A stretch of 64,000 bases of DNA from positions 1 through 64,000 of the forward strand of contig SVSN01000007.1 of the NCBI GenBank assembly GCA_015064285.1. The letters run 5' to 3'. Made by a program: the position numbers and the translations under genes. This document shows, in pieces, positions 33,483 to 43,029 of this stretch. Under the pieces are notes generated by a model, which ran no database searches, had not been told where the DNA came from, and saw only the letters and a list, made by a program, of their open reading frames with translations. This DNA is from Oscillospiraceae bacterium. Lineage in GTDB: Bacteria > Bacillota > Clostridia > Oscillospirales > CAG-272. The number at the start of each line of letters is the position of its first letter. Within the stretch, counting starts at the first letter, position 1.

Positions 33483-34960
33483 TTACCACGGCATAACCAG
33501 AGTCCCCGGCTGGCTGCGGAACAGCTCTGTCAGATACTCTTCCACCTTCATCCCGTTCGCACAGGCAGTAGCAGCGACGGAATACATCATCGCACTCGCT
33601 TCCGCGCCTTTCACCGATGCTGAGAACAGCCAGTTGCGTCTGCCTACACACATGGGTCGTACCGCATTCTCCGCACGGTTGTTGTCAATCGGAATATCTC
33701 CCGACTCGAGAAACCGGCACAGATACTTCTTCTCGTTCTTGGCATACTGTACCGCTTTCGCAAGATTTGATCCTCCCGCCGGTTCTACCGTATCAAGCCA
33801 TGCGTAAAAAGCTTCAAGGACAGGTTTCGACTGTACCTGACGCGCGTTATGGCGTTCTTCACTTGACATGGGCGGAGCAATCTGCTCATCTTTTTCATTG
33901 CGCCCGCTGTACTTCCGTTCCAGCAGAAACAGCTGATTGCAGTATTCCACACCTTTCGCAGCAGCGGAAGTGGGAAGCAGATCTTTATCACCCGGCAGGG
34001 CATCCACAAATTTTCTTCTCACATGAGCCCAGCATCCGCAGCGGAAAGCTTTCTTCAGCTTGTTGTAAGCGTCATAGCCATCGCATACGATGTATCCGCT
34101 GTAATCTCCAAGGAATCTTGCTGCATGGTCGCCGTTCCGGGTGGGCTGGTAGTCGAACAGAATGTTGTTCTTTCCGTCCACCTTCCCATTGCAGTATACC
34201 CACATACGGGAATCCGTTTTCGCTTTCTTACCCGGTTCATGCAGAACCTGTACGACCGTTTCATCAGCATGAATGACTGATGAAGTGACAAGCTCCCGGT
34301 GCATCTGATCACATACAGGCTTCAGCCATCTCTGCGATGCCATGATGATCCAGTTCGCCATTGTCGTGGAAGAAAGATTCACACCCTTAGCCTTGAAGTC
34401 TTTCTCCAGACGGGTCAGCGGCACTGCCTTACAGTATTTCTCATAGGCTATATGTGCCAGAAGTTCCGGTGTGCAGAAGCTGTGCGGAATCATGGGTGCG
34501 GGAACTTCCGCTGTACGGATATGGCACGGTTCGATATCGGGAAGATCAGCATCTCTGGACTCGTCCATACCGCAGGCAGTACACTTCACCACTTCCGCAA
34601 TATGACGGCGCAGGAACATACGGGCAGGAACGTATACCAGCTCATCTCTGATCTTTTCTTTCCCGATGACCACCATTTCAGAGCCGCACCTGTCACAGAT
34701 CTTGTCTGCAGCTTCGTGAACTACTTCTTCCACTTCCATATCGGCATAGATTTCATCACGGGTACGTTTTACTCTCTTGCTCGCTTTGACGTCGATATAC
34801 TCCGGATTTTTCAGATTTACATCCGCAGTCTGTTCCGCTTCATCAAATATGTGAAGCTGTTCCGAATTTTCCAGGATTACTTCGGTCTTCTCGCTTTTCT
34901 GTCCGTATACCTGTTTCTCAAACCATGCAAGACGTTCCTTCAGAACGGAGACTTCATCTG
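33483..34960 (-). pseudogene. IS66 transposase (TnpC), start region lost
   Basis: From VSVLKERLAWFEKQVYGQKSEKTE onward the frame matches TnpC. Next come the zinc-finger part (KICDRCGSEMV; VVKCTACGM), HIAYEKYCKAVPLTRLEKDF, the DDE-type core with SVIHADETVVQVLHEPG and YIVCDGYDAYNKL, and finally RFLESGDIPIDNNRAENAVRP with the catalytic Glu. Upstream of VSVLKER there is no in-frame ATG/TTG with a ribosome site. The long ORF to 35084 is the wrong frame of tnpA. About 20-30 N-terminal codons are therefore missing, removed by the same deletion that took tnpB. Confidence 0.82.
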
Positions 34961-35235
34961 GTCTCGATGCGGATTCCGGCGGATGATGCAGGCTTCGGCA
35001 GTTCGAGCGGAACGAGCTGTTTTTCCTGCAGCATGGATTCGCGGATTTTCCGGAGGTAGTGGTAGTAGGAACTTGTTGCCACACCGTTTTCCTGACACCA
35101 CGCTTTGATACGCATCCCGCTTTGCTGACATTCCATAATCCGCTGCTGCCATTGTTCCATTGAGACTGTTGCTTTGATTTCCGTAATTGCTGTTGTTATT
35201 TTGTTCATGGTGTCCTCCCTGACCTTGTGCTCCAA
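34954..35235 (-). CDS. IS66 accessory protein TnpA (HTH)
   Basis: A 93-aa protein: TVSMEQWQQRIMECQQSGMRIKAWCQENGVATSSYYHYLRKIRE is the standard IS66 orf1 (TnpA) helix-turn-helix block. A shorter start at MNKITTAITEIK (9 codons in) has GAGGACACC upstream and is likely the true start. It ends with ASSAGIRIETR at the deletion junction, so its tail may be altered. It is thought to help transposase bind the ends. Confidence 0.88.
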   Translation of the reverse strand: MEHKVREDTMNKITTAITEIKATVSMEQWQQRIMECQQSGMRIKAWCQENGVATSSYYHYLRKIRESMLQEKQLVPLELPKPASSAGIRIETR

Positions 35236-35333
35236 TTCCTCGATTCGAGTGTTTGGATCACTTTATCTCTGCAGGAATTTTACCATGGTTTTGTGATTTT
35301 CTTTAGACGTGGATTATTTGGTAGTTACTCATT

Positions 35334-36476
35334 GAATCATAATTTTCAACCCAGTCCCACACCCAACCACCCTCTCCCATATTTCTTACCGAAACCCTGC
35401 CATTTCAGTTTTAACCACCCCCCATTTCACCAGATTTCCTTTCAAAAATGCGGTTTTGCACCTGTCCATTCTCTGCGGTATACTGAAACCACCACAGGGA
35501 ACGGACAACCTGAACCAAAGCCGGAACGAAAGGAACAACACTATGTCAACAAGCGAACTCATCCGTACCATTGAAGAACTGCAGACTCTGGAACAGCTCA
35601 TCCGGGAAGCAGAAGCCGAAGCGGAATCTCTGAAAGACAGCATCAAGGATGCTATGGTGGAACAGGGCACAGAAGAACTGGAAGTCGGAACCCACATCAT
35701 CCGGTACACCACCGTTCTGACCCAGCGGTTTGACAGTACCTCCTTCAAAAAGAAGTACGAAGAACTCTACCGGGCATTCACCAAGCAGACCACCAGCAAG
35801 CGATTCACCATCAGCTGAGAGGGGGGAACTGCCATGAAAGAGATAAGCAAGTACAGCCGTCTGGCTATGTATCTGGAAAAGCTTTATGACCGCCTGAACG
35901 AAGATTTTTTCTCCGGTGAACTGGAACGGCCTGTCATCACCATCCAGTCTACCGCAAGAGCCTACGGGCACTACACCCTGTACGATGCATGGAGTGTGAA
36001 GGGAGAGGGCTACCGAGAGTTGAATATTGGTGCAGGGACACTGGACAGACCCATCGAAAATGTCCTGGCCACTCTCCTGCATGAAATGTGCCACCAATAT
36101 AACGATGTGGTTCTGAATGTGCAGGACTGTTCCAGAGGAGGGACATACCACAACAAGCTGTTTCAGAAAACGGCAGAAACACACGGTCTGACGGTACGTA
36201 AAACAGAGAAATACGGCTACAGCAGAACAGAACCATCGGATGTACTACTGGAATGGATTTTGAATCATAATATTCAAGAGATTCAGCTGTATCGGAATGA
36301 CCTGCCAATGGTTCCTGTGGTGATACCCGGCGGAGAGACTGCCGGAACAACGGTACACACGGGGAATAAAAACGGTTCCAGACGGTACTGCTGTCCGATG
36401 TGCGGGATGATTGTCCGGGCGACCAGAGTGGTGCATGTAATCTGCGGAGACTGCGGGATGGATCTGGTGGAAGGAT
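35334..36476 (+). repeat. Direct repeat copy A (1.14 kb)
   Basis: From GAATCATAATTTTCAACC through the end of the SprT-like gene, this block is nearly the same as 52703-53845. It includes a shared ~200-bp leader (CACCCCCCATTTCACC; GCGGTATACTGAAACCACC), a 91-aa gene and a 214-aa gene. Both copies point the same way, 17.37 kb apart. The left edge of copy A is cut by the IS66 right end. Confidence 0.92.
35543..35818 (+). CDS. 91-aa coiled-coil protein of the duplicated cassette (copy A)
   Basis: ELIRTIEELQTLEQLIREAE and AESLKDSIKDAMVEQGTEEL give a charged helical N-terminal half. VGTHIIRYTTVLTQRFDSTSFKKKYEEL gives a beta-then-helix C-terminal half. The pattern recalls the C-terminal part of phage Gp157-like proteins, but I cannot assign it firmly. 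ATG 35543 follows GAAAGGAAC. It is 15 bp before the SprT-like gene and forms a two-gene unit repeated at 52914. Function is unknown. Confidence 0.8.
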   Translation: MSTSELIRTIEELQTLEQLIREAEAEAESLKDSIKDAMVEQGTEELEVGTHIIRYTTVLTQRFDSTSFKKKYEELYRAFTKQTTSKRFTIS

Positions 36477-36478
36477 GA
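35834..36478 (+). CDS. SprT-like zinc metalloprotein (copy A)
   Basis: A 214-aa protein. Residues ~15-110 are a SprT-like domain: YDRLNEDFFSGELERPVITI, and the zinc/catalytic motif LLHEMCHQYND (HExxH), with a third ligand in TYHNKLFQ. The C-terminal ~40 residues are a zinc ribbon: YCCPMCGMIVRATRVVHVICGDCG. Eukaryotic relatives (Spartan) cut DNA-protein crosslinks; bacterial ones are largely uncharacterised. GAGAGGGGGG lies before the ATG. It is paired with the 91-aa gene and repeated almost identically at 53203, with about a dozen amino-acid changes. Confidence 0.88.
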   Translation: MKEISKYSRLAMYLEKLYDRLNEDFFSGELERPVITIQSTARAYGHYTLYDAWSVKGEGYRELNIGAGTLDRPIENVLATLLHEMCHQYNDVVLNVQDCSRGGTYHNKLFQKTAETHGLTVRKTEKYGYSRTEPSDVLLEWILNHNIQEIQLYRNDLPMVPVVIPGGETAGTTVHTGNKNGSRRYCCPMCGMIVRATRVVHVICGDCGMDLVEG

Positions 36479-36497
36479 TCAGGGGGAATATAACGTG

Positions 36498-36530
36498 GTG
36501 TGAGGGAGAACAAAAGACACTCCCTCTTAT
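36498..36530 (+). terminator. Terminator after the copy A cassette
   Basis: GAGGGAG (36502-36508) pairs with CTCCCTC (36520-36526), followed by a weak T tract (TTATC). Confidence 0.5.
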
Positions 36531-36605
36531 CACATATTATATCATTTTTGTGATTTTGTTTAAGCTGAACAAAAGAACGATTTTTTTTGTTACTTATACA
36601 TCCGT

Positions 36606-36645
36606 TATAATGACAATATACTTTTAATGGTAAATATGGTATAAT
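36606..36645 (+). promoter_or_regulatory. Possible promoter region of the cas operon
   Basis: Two perfect TATAAT-type -10 boxes (36606-36611 and 36640-36645) precede cas3. Neither has a good -35 at 17 bp (TTTTTT and TATACT-like). The AT-rich stretch 36530-36660 is the only intergenic space before the operon, so transcription should start here, perhaps weakly or with an activator. Confidence 0.45.
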
Positions 36646-36667
36646 GAAGAAAATGAGGTGAATTATT

Positions 36668-39238
36668 ATGGCCTTAAACGATTTTGCATGGGCAAAAAGC
36701 AATCCCAGAAAGTCCCTGTACTGTCACATGTACGAAGCTGCGGTTGCAATCCGTACTCTGCTGACAGACAGCATATACGCACCGGTACTGCGGAATCTTT
36801 CCTTCTGGTTGGGGCTTACTTCCGAAGAAACTATCCGACTGCTTATGTACCTTGCAGCCCTCCATGATATCGGCAAAGCACATCCGCTTTTTCAGAACCA
36901 TAGATCCGTTCCGTTTGCTATACAGTATTTTCAGGATCATCCGGAATACATAGGTAATTATCTCATGCATCCCGATTATCGTCATGAAAAGGGAAGCTGT
37001 ACAGCAGTCTGGCGGATCTGGAAAGACAATGCTGTGTTTGAACCAAAACTCATCAAAGCATTTGCCAATATAATGACACTGCATCATCAAGGGAAAAAAG
37101 GCAATGATTACTGTATTTCCCCAAACCCGGACTGGGATCATCCGGAATGGCAGGGACTGCAGGATGAACTGGAAAGGAAAATACGATTCTGGATAAATCC
37201 ACCGATGGTTACGGGAAAACAGATCCGTCATATGGATGCAGCCTGTACTATGATTACGGCTTTAGTCATTTTTACAGACTGGATTATCTCATCGGAACTT
37301 CTGAGTACGTACGGCGAACCTGCACCGGAAGAACAAATTGAAAACCGGGTGAGAATGTTCCTGAACGCTGCCGGACTGGCGGACTGCAATGGGATTTCTG
37401 AGAAGCACATCTGGGAGATATGGCCTTGGATGAAAGCGGAATCTCTGCGGCCGGTGCAGTCTGTATTGGATACATATCTATCACAAAGAAATGAAATGCC
37501 GACTCTGATGATTCTGGAAGCTCCCATGGGAGAGGGAAAAACCGAAGCCGGTATTTATGCAGCACTGCGGATGGCTGCGTACTGGGAAAAAAGCGGTTTA
37601 TACATTGGTTTGCCGACAGCCGCTACTTCCAATCAGATGCATAGCAGAGTGAATGCACTTCTGGAAACACACAACATTGGATCTGCCAGACTTCTGCACA
37701 GTATGGCTTGGCTGGAAGATTCGGATGATACAATGGTACAGGATGCTGACAATGAGTACAGCGACTGGCTGAAACCTTCCAAAAGATCACTTCTTTCTCC
37801 ATGGGCAGTAGGAACTATCGATCAGGCACTGATGTCTGTATTGCGGGTAAAATACGGTGTTCTGCGTCTGCTGGGGCTGTCCGGAAAAGTTCTTGTACTG
37901 GATGAGATACATGCATATGATGCGTATATGTCTTCCATAATCAAACGGCTTCTGGAATGGTGTAAAGCATTGAAAATTCCGGTTGTAATGCTTTCTGCGA
38001 CACTGCCGGAAGAAAAAAGAGCGGAACTGCTGTCAGTATATACTTCTGATACACCGGCAGCAAAAGGGTATCCGCAGATTTCTGCTGTGTTTGATGATGG
38101 AAAGCTGGAACAGATCGTAGTAGATGGAAGTTATCAAAAGCAGACTGTTTCCATCAATAGGATACCGGTCTCCATGACAGAACCGGCAGAGATTGCCACA
38201 TATTCTGAAAAAAAGATTGTTTCCGGCGGCTGCCTTTGTATCCTTGTCAACACCGTAAAAGCGGCACAGGAGATCTACAGGTATCTGAAAGAAAAGAATC
38301 CGGAATATCCTCTGTTGTTGTTCCATTCCAGATTTACAGCAGCCAGGAAAAAAGAGATTGAAGAAGAATGTATCCGGTTGTTTGGCCCGGATCACAGCAA
38401 TCGTCCGGATAAAGCGATTCTTGTGGCTACGCAGGTGGTGGAGCAGAGCCTCGATCTGGACTTCGATGCAATGATAACAGAAATCGCACCGGTTGACCTG
38501 CTTCTGCAGAGATGCGGCAGACTGCATAGACATAAAGATACCCTGAGACCTGCAGCACTATCTGAACCGGAACTTGGAATTCTTGTCCCCACGGACAGAG
38601 AGTACGGGGCGGCAGAGATGATATATTATCCTCTGCTGCTGGACAGAACAATGGATGTTTTACAGGAGTATCCTTGCATACACATTCCGCAGGACATTCC
38701 GGTTCTTGTGAACAGAGTGTATCAGATGCATACCATGGCACAGGATGAAATGGAAGCATTTTTGAAAATACAATTTCAAGAGGACATTCTGACAGGGCAG
38801 GCCGAAATGGTAGAGCTGGATCCGCCAAATGCCAGAGCATTCCAGTTGAAGAATACATCTGCATTTTTGGAAGACGATGACCAGTCTGTTCAGGCCAAGA
38901 CAAGATTCAGTGAAGAAACTGTCCGGATTGCTATTGTACCGGAACGCCTCTATAAGCAGGTACAGGACAGTACAGGTATATCGGCCGACCTTGCCCGGCG
39001 GGTGATGCTGTACAGTGTGACGGTACGGAAAAAAGTGTTGGATACGTTTCAGATTGCCTGTCCGGATAACAGGAATCCTTTACAGGGGAAGGGAAAACTG
39101 CTCGGAGTATCGCTGTATTGTGCAGCAGAAGAAAGCTGTAAGCCAAACGAAACATGCCGTGTCTGTTTTCAGGAAGGTTGTATACTGGCAGACAAGGAGA
39201 TGGGAATGATTATGAAAAGGAAGGGGGATACAGAATGA
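36668..39238 (+). CDS. cas3: Type I-E CRISPR helicase-nuclease Cas3
   Basis: An 856-aa protein. The N-terminal HD nuclease domain has LAALHDIGKAHPLFQNH and later MTLHHQGKKG. The SF2 helicase follows with Walker A LEAPMGEGKTEAG (~280), VLDEIHAYDAYM (DExH type), MLSATLP, and the motif V/VI region VEQSLDLDFDAMITEIAPVDLLLQRCGRLHRH. The C-terminal Cas3 domain completes a normal full length. It degrades DNA after Cascade recognises a target. GAGGTG precedes ATG 36668. The stop overlaps the casA start (ATGA). All core motifs appear intact, so it should be active. Confidence 0.97.
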   Translation: MALNDFAWAKSNPRKSLYCHMYEAAVAIRTLLTDSIYAPVLRNLSFWLGLTSEETIRLLMYLAALHDIGKAHPLFQNHRSVPFAIQYFQDHPEYIGNYLMHPDYRHEKGSCTAVWRIWKDNAVFEPKLIKAFANIMTLHHQGKKGNDYCISPNPDWDHPEWQGLQDELERKIRFWINPPMVTGKQIRHMDAACTMITALVIFTDWIISSELLSTYGEPAPEEQIENRVRMFLNAAGLADCNGISEKHIWEIWPWMKAESLRPVQSVLDTYLSQRNEMPTLMILEAPMGEGKTEAGIYAALRMAAYWEKSGLYIGLPTAATSNQMHSRVNALLETHNIGSARLLHSMAWLEDSDDTMVQDADNEYSDWLKPSKRSLLSPWAVGTIDQALMSVLRVKYGVLRLLGLSGKVLVLDEIHAYDAYMSSIIKRLLEWCKALKIPVVMLSATLPEEKRAELLSVYTSDTPAAKGYPQISAVFDDGKLEQIVVDGSYQKQTVSINRIPVSMTEPAEIATYSEKKIVSGGCLCILVNTVKAAQEIYRYLKEKNPEYPLLLFHSRFTAARKKEIEEECIRLFGPDHSNRPDKAILVATQVVEQSLDLDFDAMITEIAPVDLLLQRCGRLHRHKDTLRPAALSEPELGILVPTDREYGAAEMIYYPLLLDRTMDVLQEYPCIHIPQDIPVLVNRVYQMHTMAQDEMEAFLKIQFQEDILTGQAEMVELDPPNARAFQLKNTSAFLEDDDQSVQAKTRFSEETVRIAIVPERLYKQVQDSTGISADLARRVMLYSVTVRKKVLDTFQIACPDNRNPLQGKGKLLGVSLYCAAEESCKPNETCRVCFQEGCILADKEMGMIMKRKGDTE

Positions 39239-40677
39239 CATTCAATGTACTATCGGAACCATGGATTCCGATAAAAACATCCGATGGAGATGTGAAAGAA
39301 CTGGGAATTCTGGAACTGCTGGAAAAAGCATCGGAACTTCTGGAAATAGCAGATGCTATGCCCCATTACGAATATGGTATATACCGGATGCTGTTTGTAT
39401 TCCTGATGGATGCATACCGACCGGAAACAGATGATGATATTTATTATGATCTGTTAGACGATGGCTCATTTGATATGGAACGTATCAATGAATATGTGGA
39501 AGCCTGTAATGCTGATGGGGAACGGTTCGATCTTCTGGATGAAAAGTATCCGTTTATGCAGTGCGGAAAAGACCAGTGGGCTGCAGATGCAAAAGTGAAA
39601 TCCTCTGCGAACCTTTCGTCTGTGTTTGCGGCAGGTAATAACCATGTGCATTTCGACCACTGCCGGGAAAAGGATCGGAAACTGACCTTTGCAGAAGCAG
39701 CAAAAGCAGTGTGTTCTGTGAATCTGTTCTGTACTTCGGGTGTACAGGGATATCCGTCTACGCCCAGCGGCGCACCACCGATCTACAGTATTATAAAGGG
39801 AAATACTCTGTTTGAAACACTGGTGTATGGGATGGTTGCAGTACACCAGAGCAGGAAGGATGATGTTCCGTTCTGGCGTAGTCAGGAGTATGTGGAACCC
39901 AAAAAACAAGTGGCTAAAATTTCTCTGCTGGAAGGATTGACACTTCCCTGCAGGCGGATCTGTGTACTACAGGAAAATGGAGAGATAGCTTCTGCTTTGT
40001 TCGAACAGGGATTGAATTATGTCAACTACACGGCATGGAATGATCCGTATGTATCCTATTATCAGACAAAAGCCGGGGATCGGGCAAATCTGAAACCGGG
40101 GATTGATAAGGAAACATGGCGGAATTTGGATACACTTCTGAATATTTCCGACACATCGCCGGAGATTGTCAAGCAGTATTTCCGCAATACCAATTGTCAG
40201 ACTGTGCATGTATGTACATATTCGGTTGTTACCAATCAGGCTTCATATCTGGATATGCAGAAGGGTGAATACACGATTCCTGCAGATATTGTCCGGACAC
40301 CACAGCGGTTTGAAGTTCTGCAGGAGGCACTAGCCGCAACGGAACTTACCGGCAGAATACTGCGGAATGCAGTAACAACACTGGCAAAAGAACTTGGATC
40401 AGACGGAAAAACAGGGGCAGCGGTATCGGAATGTGAAAGAACACTCCAACGGTATTATGCTTCTGTGAAAACGGAATTTTTCAGCTGGCTCTGTCCTGTG
40501 CTGCAGGAGGTTCCCGGAGATGAGCTGAATATGTGCAGACAGGAGTGGAATATAAAAATCCGGCGAATCTGCTGGGACACATATGATTCTTTTGCAGAGC
40601 GGCTGGGAGCAGATATCCATGTACTGATGAAAGCGCAGGAAGTAAAAAAAGATATTTTGCAGAAGGAGGGTCACTGA
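39235..40677 (+). CDS. casA: Cascade large subunit Cas8e (Cse1/CasA)
   Basis: A 480-aa protein. It begins NVLSEPWIPIKTSDGDVKEL, the N-terminal hallmark of Cse1, and contains CSVNLFCTSGVQGYPSTPSG, the region of the PAM-reading loop. The C-terminal four-helix bundle follows. It recognises the PAM and recruits Cas3. The ATG overlaps the cas3 stop by 4 bp, and the longer ORF-track start lies inside cas3. The next gene begins 2 bp after the stop. Confidence 0.95.
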   Translation: MTFNVLSEPWIPIKTSDGDVKELGILELLEKASELLEIADAMPHYEYGIYRMLFVFLMDAYRPETDDDIYYDLLDDGSFDMERINEYVEACNADGERFDLLDEKYPFMQCGKDQWAADAKVKSSANLSSVFAAGNNHVHFDHCREKDRKLTFAEAAKAVCSVNLFCTSGVQGYPSTPSGAPPIYSIIKGNTLFETLVYGMVAVHQSRKDDVPFWRSQEYVEPKKQVAKISLLEGLTLPCRRICVLQENGEIASALFEQGLNYVNYTAWNDPYVSYYQTKAGDRANLKPGIDKETWRNLDTLLNISDTSPEIVKQYFRNTNCQTVHVCTYSVVTNQASYLDMQKGEYTIPADIVRTPQRFEVLQEALAATELTGRILRNAVTTLAKELGSDGKTGAAVSECERTLQRYYASVKTEFFSWLCPVLQEVPGDELNMCRQEWNIKIRRICWDTYDSFAERLGADIHVLMKAQEVKKDILQKEGH

Positions 40678-40679
40678 AC

Positions 40680-41183
40680 ATGGAAAATGCACATATACAG
40701 GAATTTTTCCAAAGGCTCGATGCACTGGAACCCAAACACCGGATTCATCTGAAAAGAAGCTGCGGGATGCTTCTGCGGGAAGCGGATGCGGAAACCATGC
40801 AGGTGTTTTTCAGAGTATTGCCGCAGGATGTTCCGGGATGGTTGGAAGACCATTGGTTCACGGCAGCCTGTATCCATTGCCTGTGGAAAGCAGAAGAAGA
40901 GAACAGAAAGCCCATGCAGGAATGTATTGCCGCAGTAAAAGAGCTGGAAGGGACTTCGGAAAGCTTTGAAAAGCGGTTTACCACACTTCTGGAAACACCA
41001 TGGGAAGATGACGGTTTCCTGTGCAGAAAAATGGAACGGATGGCAAAGTACCTGAAGCAGAAAGGATATGCGGTGGACGGGGCACTGCTGCTTCGGGATC
41101 TGCTGTATTGGGATCATGAAGATAAATTTGTCCAGAAGCAGTGGATCAAGACATACTGGCAGATGACACAGAAAGAAAACTGA
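40680..41183 (+). CDS. casB: Cascade small subunit Cse2 (CasB)
   Basis: A 167-aa all-helical protein of normal Cse2 length. The family's scattered landmarks are present: HLKRSCGMLLREAD near residue 22 and LLLRDLLYWDHEDKFVQKQW near the C-terminus. It forms the belly dimer that holds the crRNA and target strand. Start ATG follows AAGGAGGG and lies 2 bp after casA; the stop is 16 bp before casC. Confidence 0.93.
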   Translation: MENAHIQEFFQRLDALEPKHRIHLKRSCGMLLREADAETMQVFFRVLPQDVPGWLEDHWFTAACIHCLWKAEEENRKPMQECIAAVKELEGTSESFEKRFTTLLETPWEDDGFLCRKMERMAKYLKQKGYAVDGALLLRDLLYWDHEDKFVQKQWIKTYWQMTQKEN

Positions 41184-41199
41184 ACGGAGGATATAGAAA

Positions 41200-42324
41200 A
41201 TGCTTATCGAAATTCATATGCTGAAAAACTACCAGCCTACCAATCTGAACCGGGATGATACAGGCGCGCCGAAGACCTGTATGTTTGGCGGCGTACAGAG
41301 AGGGAGAATCTCCAGCCAGTGCCTGAAACACAGCTGGCGTACTTCCGGTTTGCTGAGTGATGCGATCGGGAGCAAGCAGATTGGTGTCAGAACCAGAAAA
41401 TTGCCGGATCTTGTGGGGGAAGCACTGGCGGCAAAAGGGGTAAAAGAAGAATATATCACAGCCCTGCAGAAAAACCTGACCGGGATCGGCACAAAAGATG
41501 GAAAGGAAAACAAGGACGGAAAGACAGCGCAGGTAATTGCCTACAGTCCGGAAGATATTCAGGCGATTACAGATCTGATTCTGGAAAAACTGGAGAACTG
41601 CAAGACAGTCAAAGATGCAGAAAAGATCAAAGCAAAGGATTTGCAGGATATTCTGGGTAAGAACACCAAGCGCAGCGTTACACTGGATATGGCACTGTTC
41701 GGACGCATGGTAACTTCGGATGCCTTTGCGGATGTGGAAGCTGCCATGCAGGTAGCCCATGCGATCAGTACCAATCGCGTATATATGGAATCGGACTATT
41801 TCACTGCAGTGGATGATCTGATTGACGGAAGCGAAACGGAAACCGGCAGCGCTATGATAGGGGACATTGACTATAATTCTTCCTGTTATTATATGTATGC
41901 CTCTCTGGATACGGACAAACTGCGGGAAAACCTGCAGTATAACGATGACGCAGAAGAGATCATGAAAAAGATCGTTCCCGTGCTTGTGGAAACCATGGCA
42001 ATGACCAACCCTTCCGGAAAACAGAATTCCTTTGCCGGACATTCCCTGCCTTCTGCTGTATTGGTGGAATGTAAAGAAAAGCATATCCCTGTCAGCTATG
42101 CCAATGCCTTTGAAGAACCTGTGAAACCGGAAAAGGGCCACGGACTGGTATACGGCAGTATCTGTGCTCTGAAACAGGAATGTGAAAGCATAGCAGCGGA
42201 TTTTGGACTGGCTGTGGAAAAGCGGCTCTGGTTCTCCCGGGATGCTTCTGTCTCCTTTGGGGAAGATATAGCTGTAAACTGCCGGAACTTCCGGGAACTG
42301 CTGGATCAGATTCCGCAGGTATAA
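41200..42324 (+). CDS. casC: Cascade backbone Cas7e (Cse4/CasC)
   Basis: A 374-aa protein. It begins EIHMLKNYQPTNLNRDDTGAPKT, the Cas7e hallmark, with VQRGRISSQCLKHSWRT next. DMALFGRMVTSDAFADVEAAMQVAHAIST and GSAMIGDIDYNSSCYYMYASLD follow. Six copies form the crRNA-coating backbone. CGGAGG precedes the ATG. The length is in the usual range. Confidence 0.96.
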   Translation: MLIEIHMLKNYQPTNLNRDDTGAPKTCMFGGVQRGRISSQCLKHSWRTSGLLSDAIGSKQIGVRTRKLPDLVGEALAAKGVKEEYITALQKNLTGIGTKDGKENKDGKTAQVIAYSPEDIQAITDLILEKLENCKTVKDAEKIKAKDLQDILGKNTKRSVTLDMALFGRMVTSDAFADVEAAMQVAHAISTNRVYMESDYFTAVDDLIDGSETETGSAMIGDIDYNSSCYYMYASLDTDKLRENLQYNDDAEEIMKKIVPVLVETMAMTNPSGKQNSFAGHSLPSAVLVECKEKHIPVSYANAFEEPVKPEKGHGLVYGSICALKQECESIAADFGLAVEKRLWFSRDASVSFGEDIAVNCRNFRELLDQIPQV

Positions 42325-42336
42325 TGGGAGGCGCAT

Positions 42337-43029
42337 ATGGGAATTCCCATTTTACTGTTTCGACTGGAAGGGGTTCTGCAGAGCTGGGGAGAACATTCCA
42401 AATGGGACTACCGGGACAGTGCGGACTTTCCTTCCAAATCCGGGGTTGTCGGTCTGATTGGATGTGCGCTCGGGCTGGAACGGAATGATACCCGTCTGGG
42501 GGAGATCAGCCGGAAGCTGCATATGATTGTCCGTGCAGACAAGCCCGGTGAACTGATTTCCGATTTTCATACGGTATCGGCTGAAGTGCTGTACAATGCC
42601 GAAGGAAAACCGCGTGGCGGCGGCAGTACCGTTATCACACACCGCAGTTATCTGCAGGATGCCAGTTTTCTTGTGGGGCTGACCGGGGATGTGACACTGC
42701 TGGAAGAGATTGAAGCAGCGCTTCAGAATCCCAGATGGACACCATATCTTGGACGGAAAAGCTGTGTACCGACTGTACCGATCATCGGAACTGTGACAAC
42801 AGAATATGATTCACTTCTGCAGGCAATGGAAAAATATCCAGTACGGAAGTGCCGCCGGAACGGGAAAGTACTGCAGGAAACCCCTCTGTTGGTGGAGATG
42901 GAGAGTGAAGGAATGGAAGGCAGACAGCGGCCGGATGAGCGGTCTTGTGAACCGGGACTGCATTATCAGAACAGAAGAGTGGTGGTACGCAGGATTGTGA
43001 AGCAGGAGGAAAACGATGTATCTGAGTAA
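42337..43029 (+). CDS. casD: Cascade subunit Cas5e (CasD)
   Basis: A 230-aa RAMP protein. LLFRLEGVLQSWGEHSKWDYRDS is the N-terminal hallmark (LxGxLQSWG), then PSKSGVVGLIGCALG and later LGRKSCVPTVPI. It caps the 5' handle of the crRNA. Its start follows GGGAGG, 12 bp after casC, and its 3' end overlaps casE by 14 bp. Confidence 0.95.
   Translation: MGIPILLFRLEGVLQSWGEHSKWDYRDSADFPSKSGVVGLIGCALGLERNDTRLGEISRKLHMIVRADKPGELISDFHTVSAEVLYNAEGKPRGGGSTVITHRSYLQDASFLVGLTGDVTLLEEIEAALQNPRWTPYLGRKSCVPTVPIIGTVTTEYDSLLQAMEKYPVRKCRRNGKVLQETPLLVEMESEGMEGRQRPDERSCEPGLHYQNRRVVVRRIVKQEENDVSE

Larger units (their letters stand above)
33405..35328 (-). mobile_element. IS66 family element, internally deleted
   Basis: The ends are inverted repeats beginning with the IS66-type GTAA. 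The left end is GTAACCGCCAAATAATCC and the complement of the right end is GTAACTACCAAATAATCC, with further matches inside (AAAACAC/AAAATCAC, AACC). Length is 1,924 bp, whereas IS66 elements usually span about 2.4-2.6 kb and carry tnpA, tnpB and tnpC. Here tnpB is absent and tnpC lacks its start. The flanking 8-mers (GACACAGG and TCATTGAA) do not match, so no target duplication is left. It is very likely immobile without help. Confidence 0.85.
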
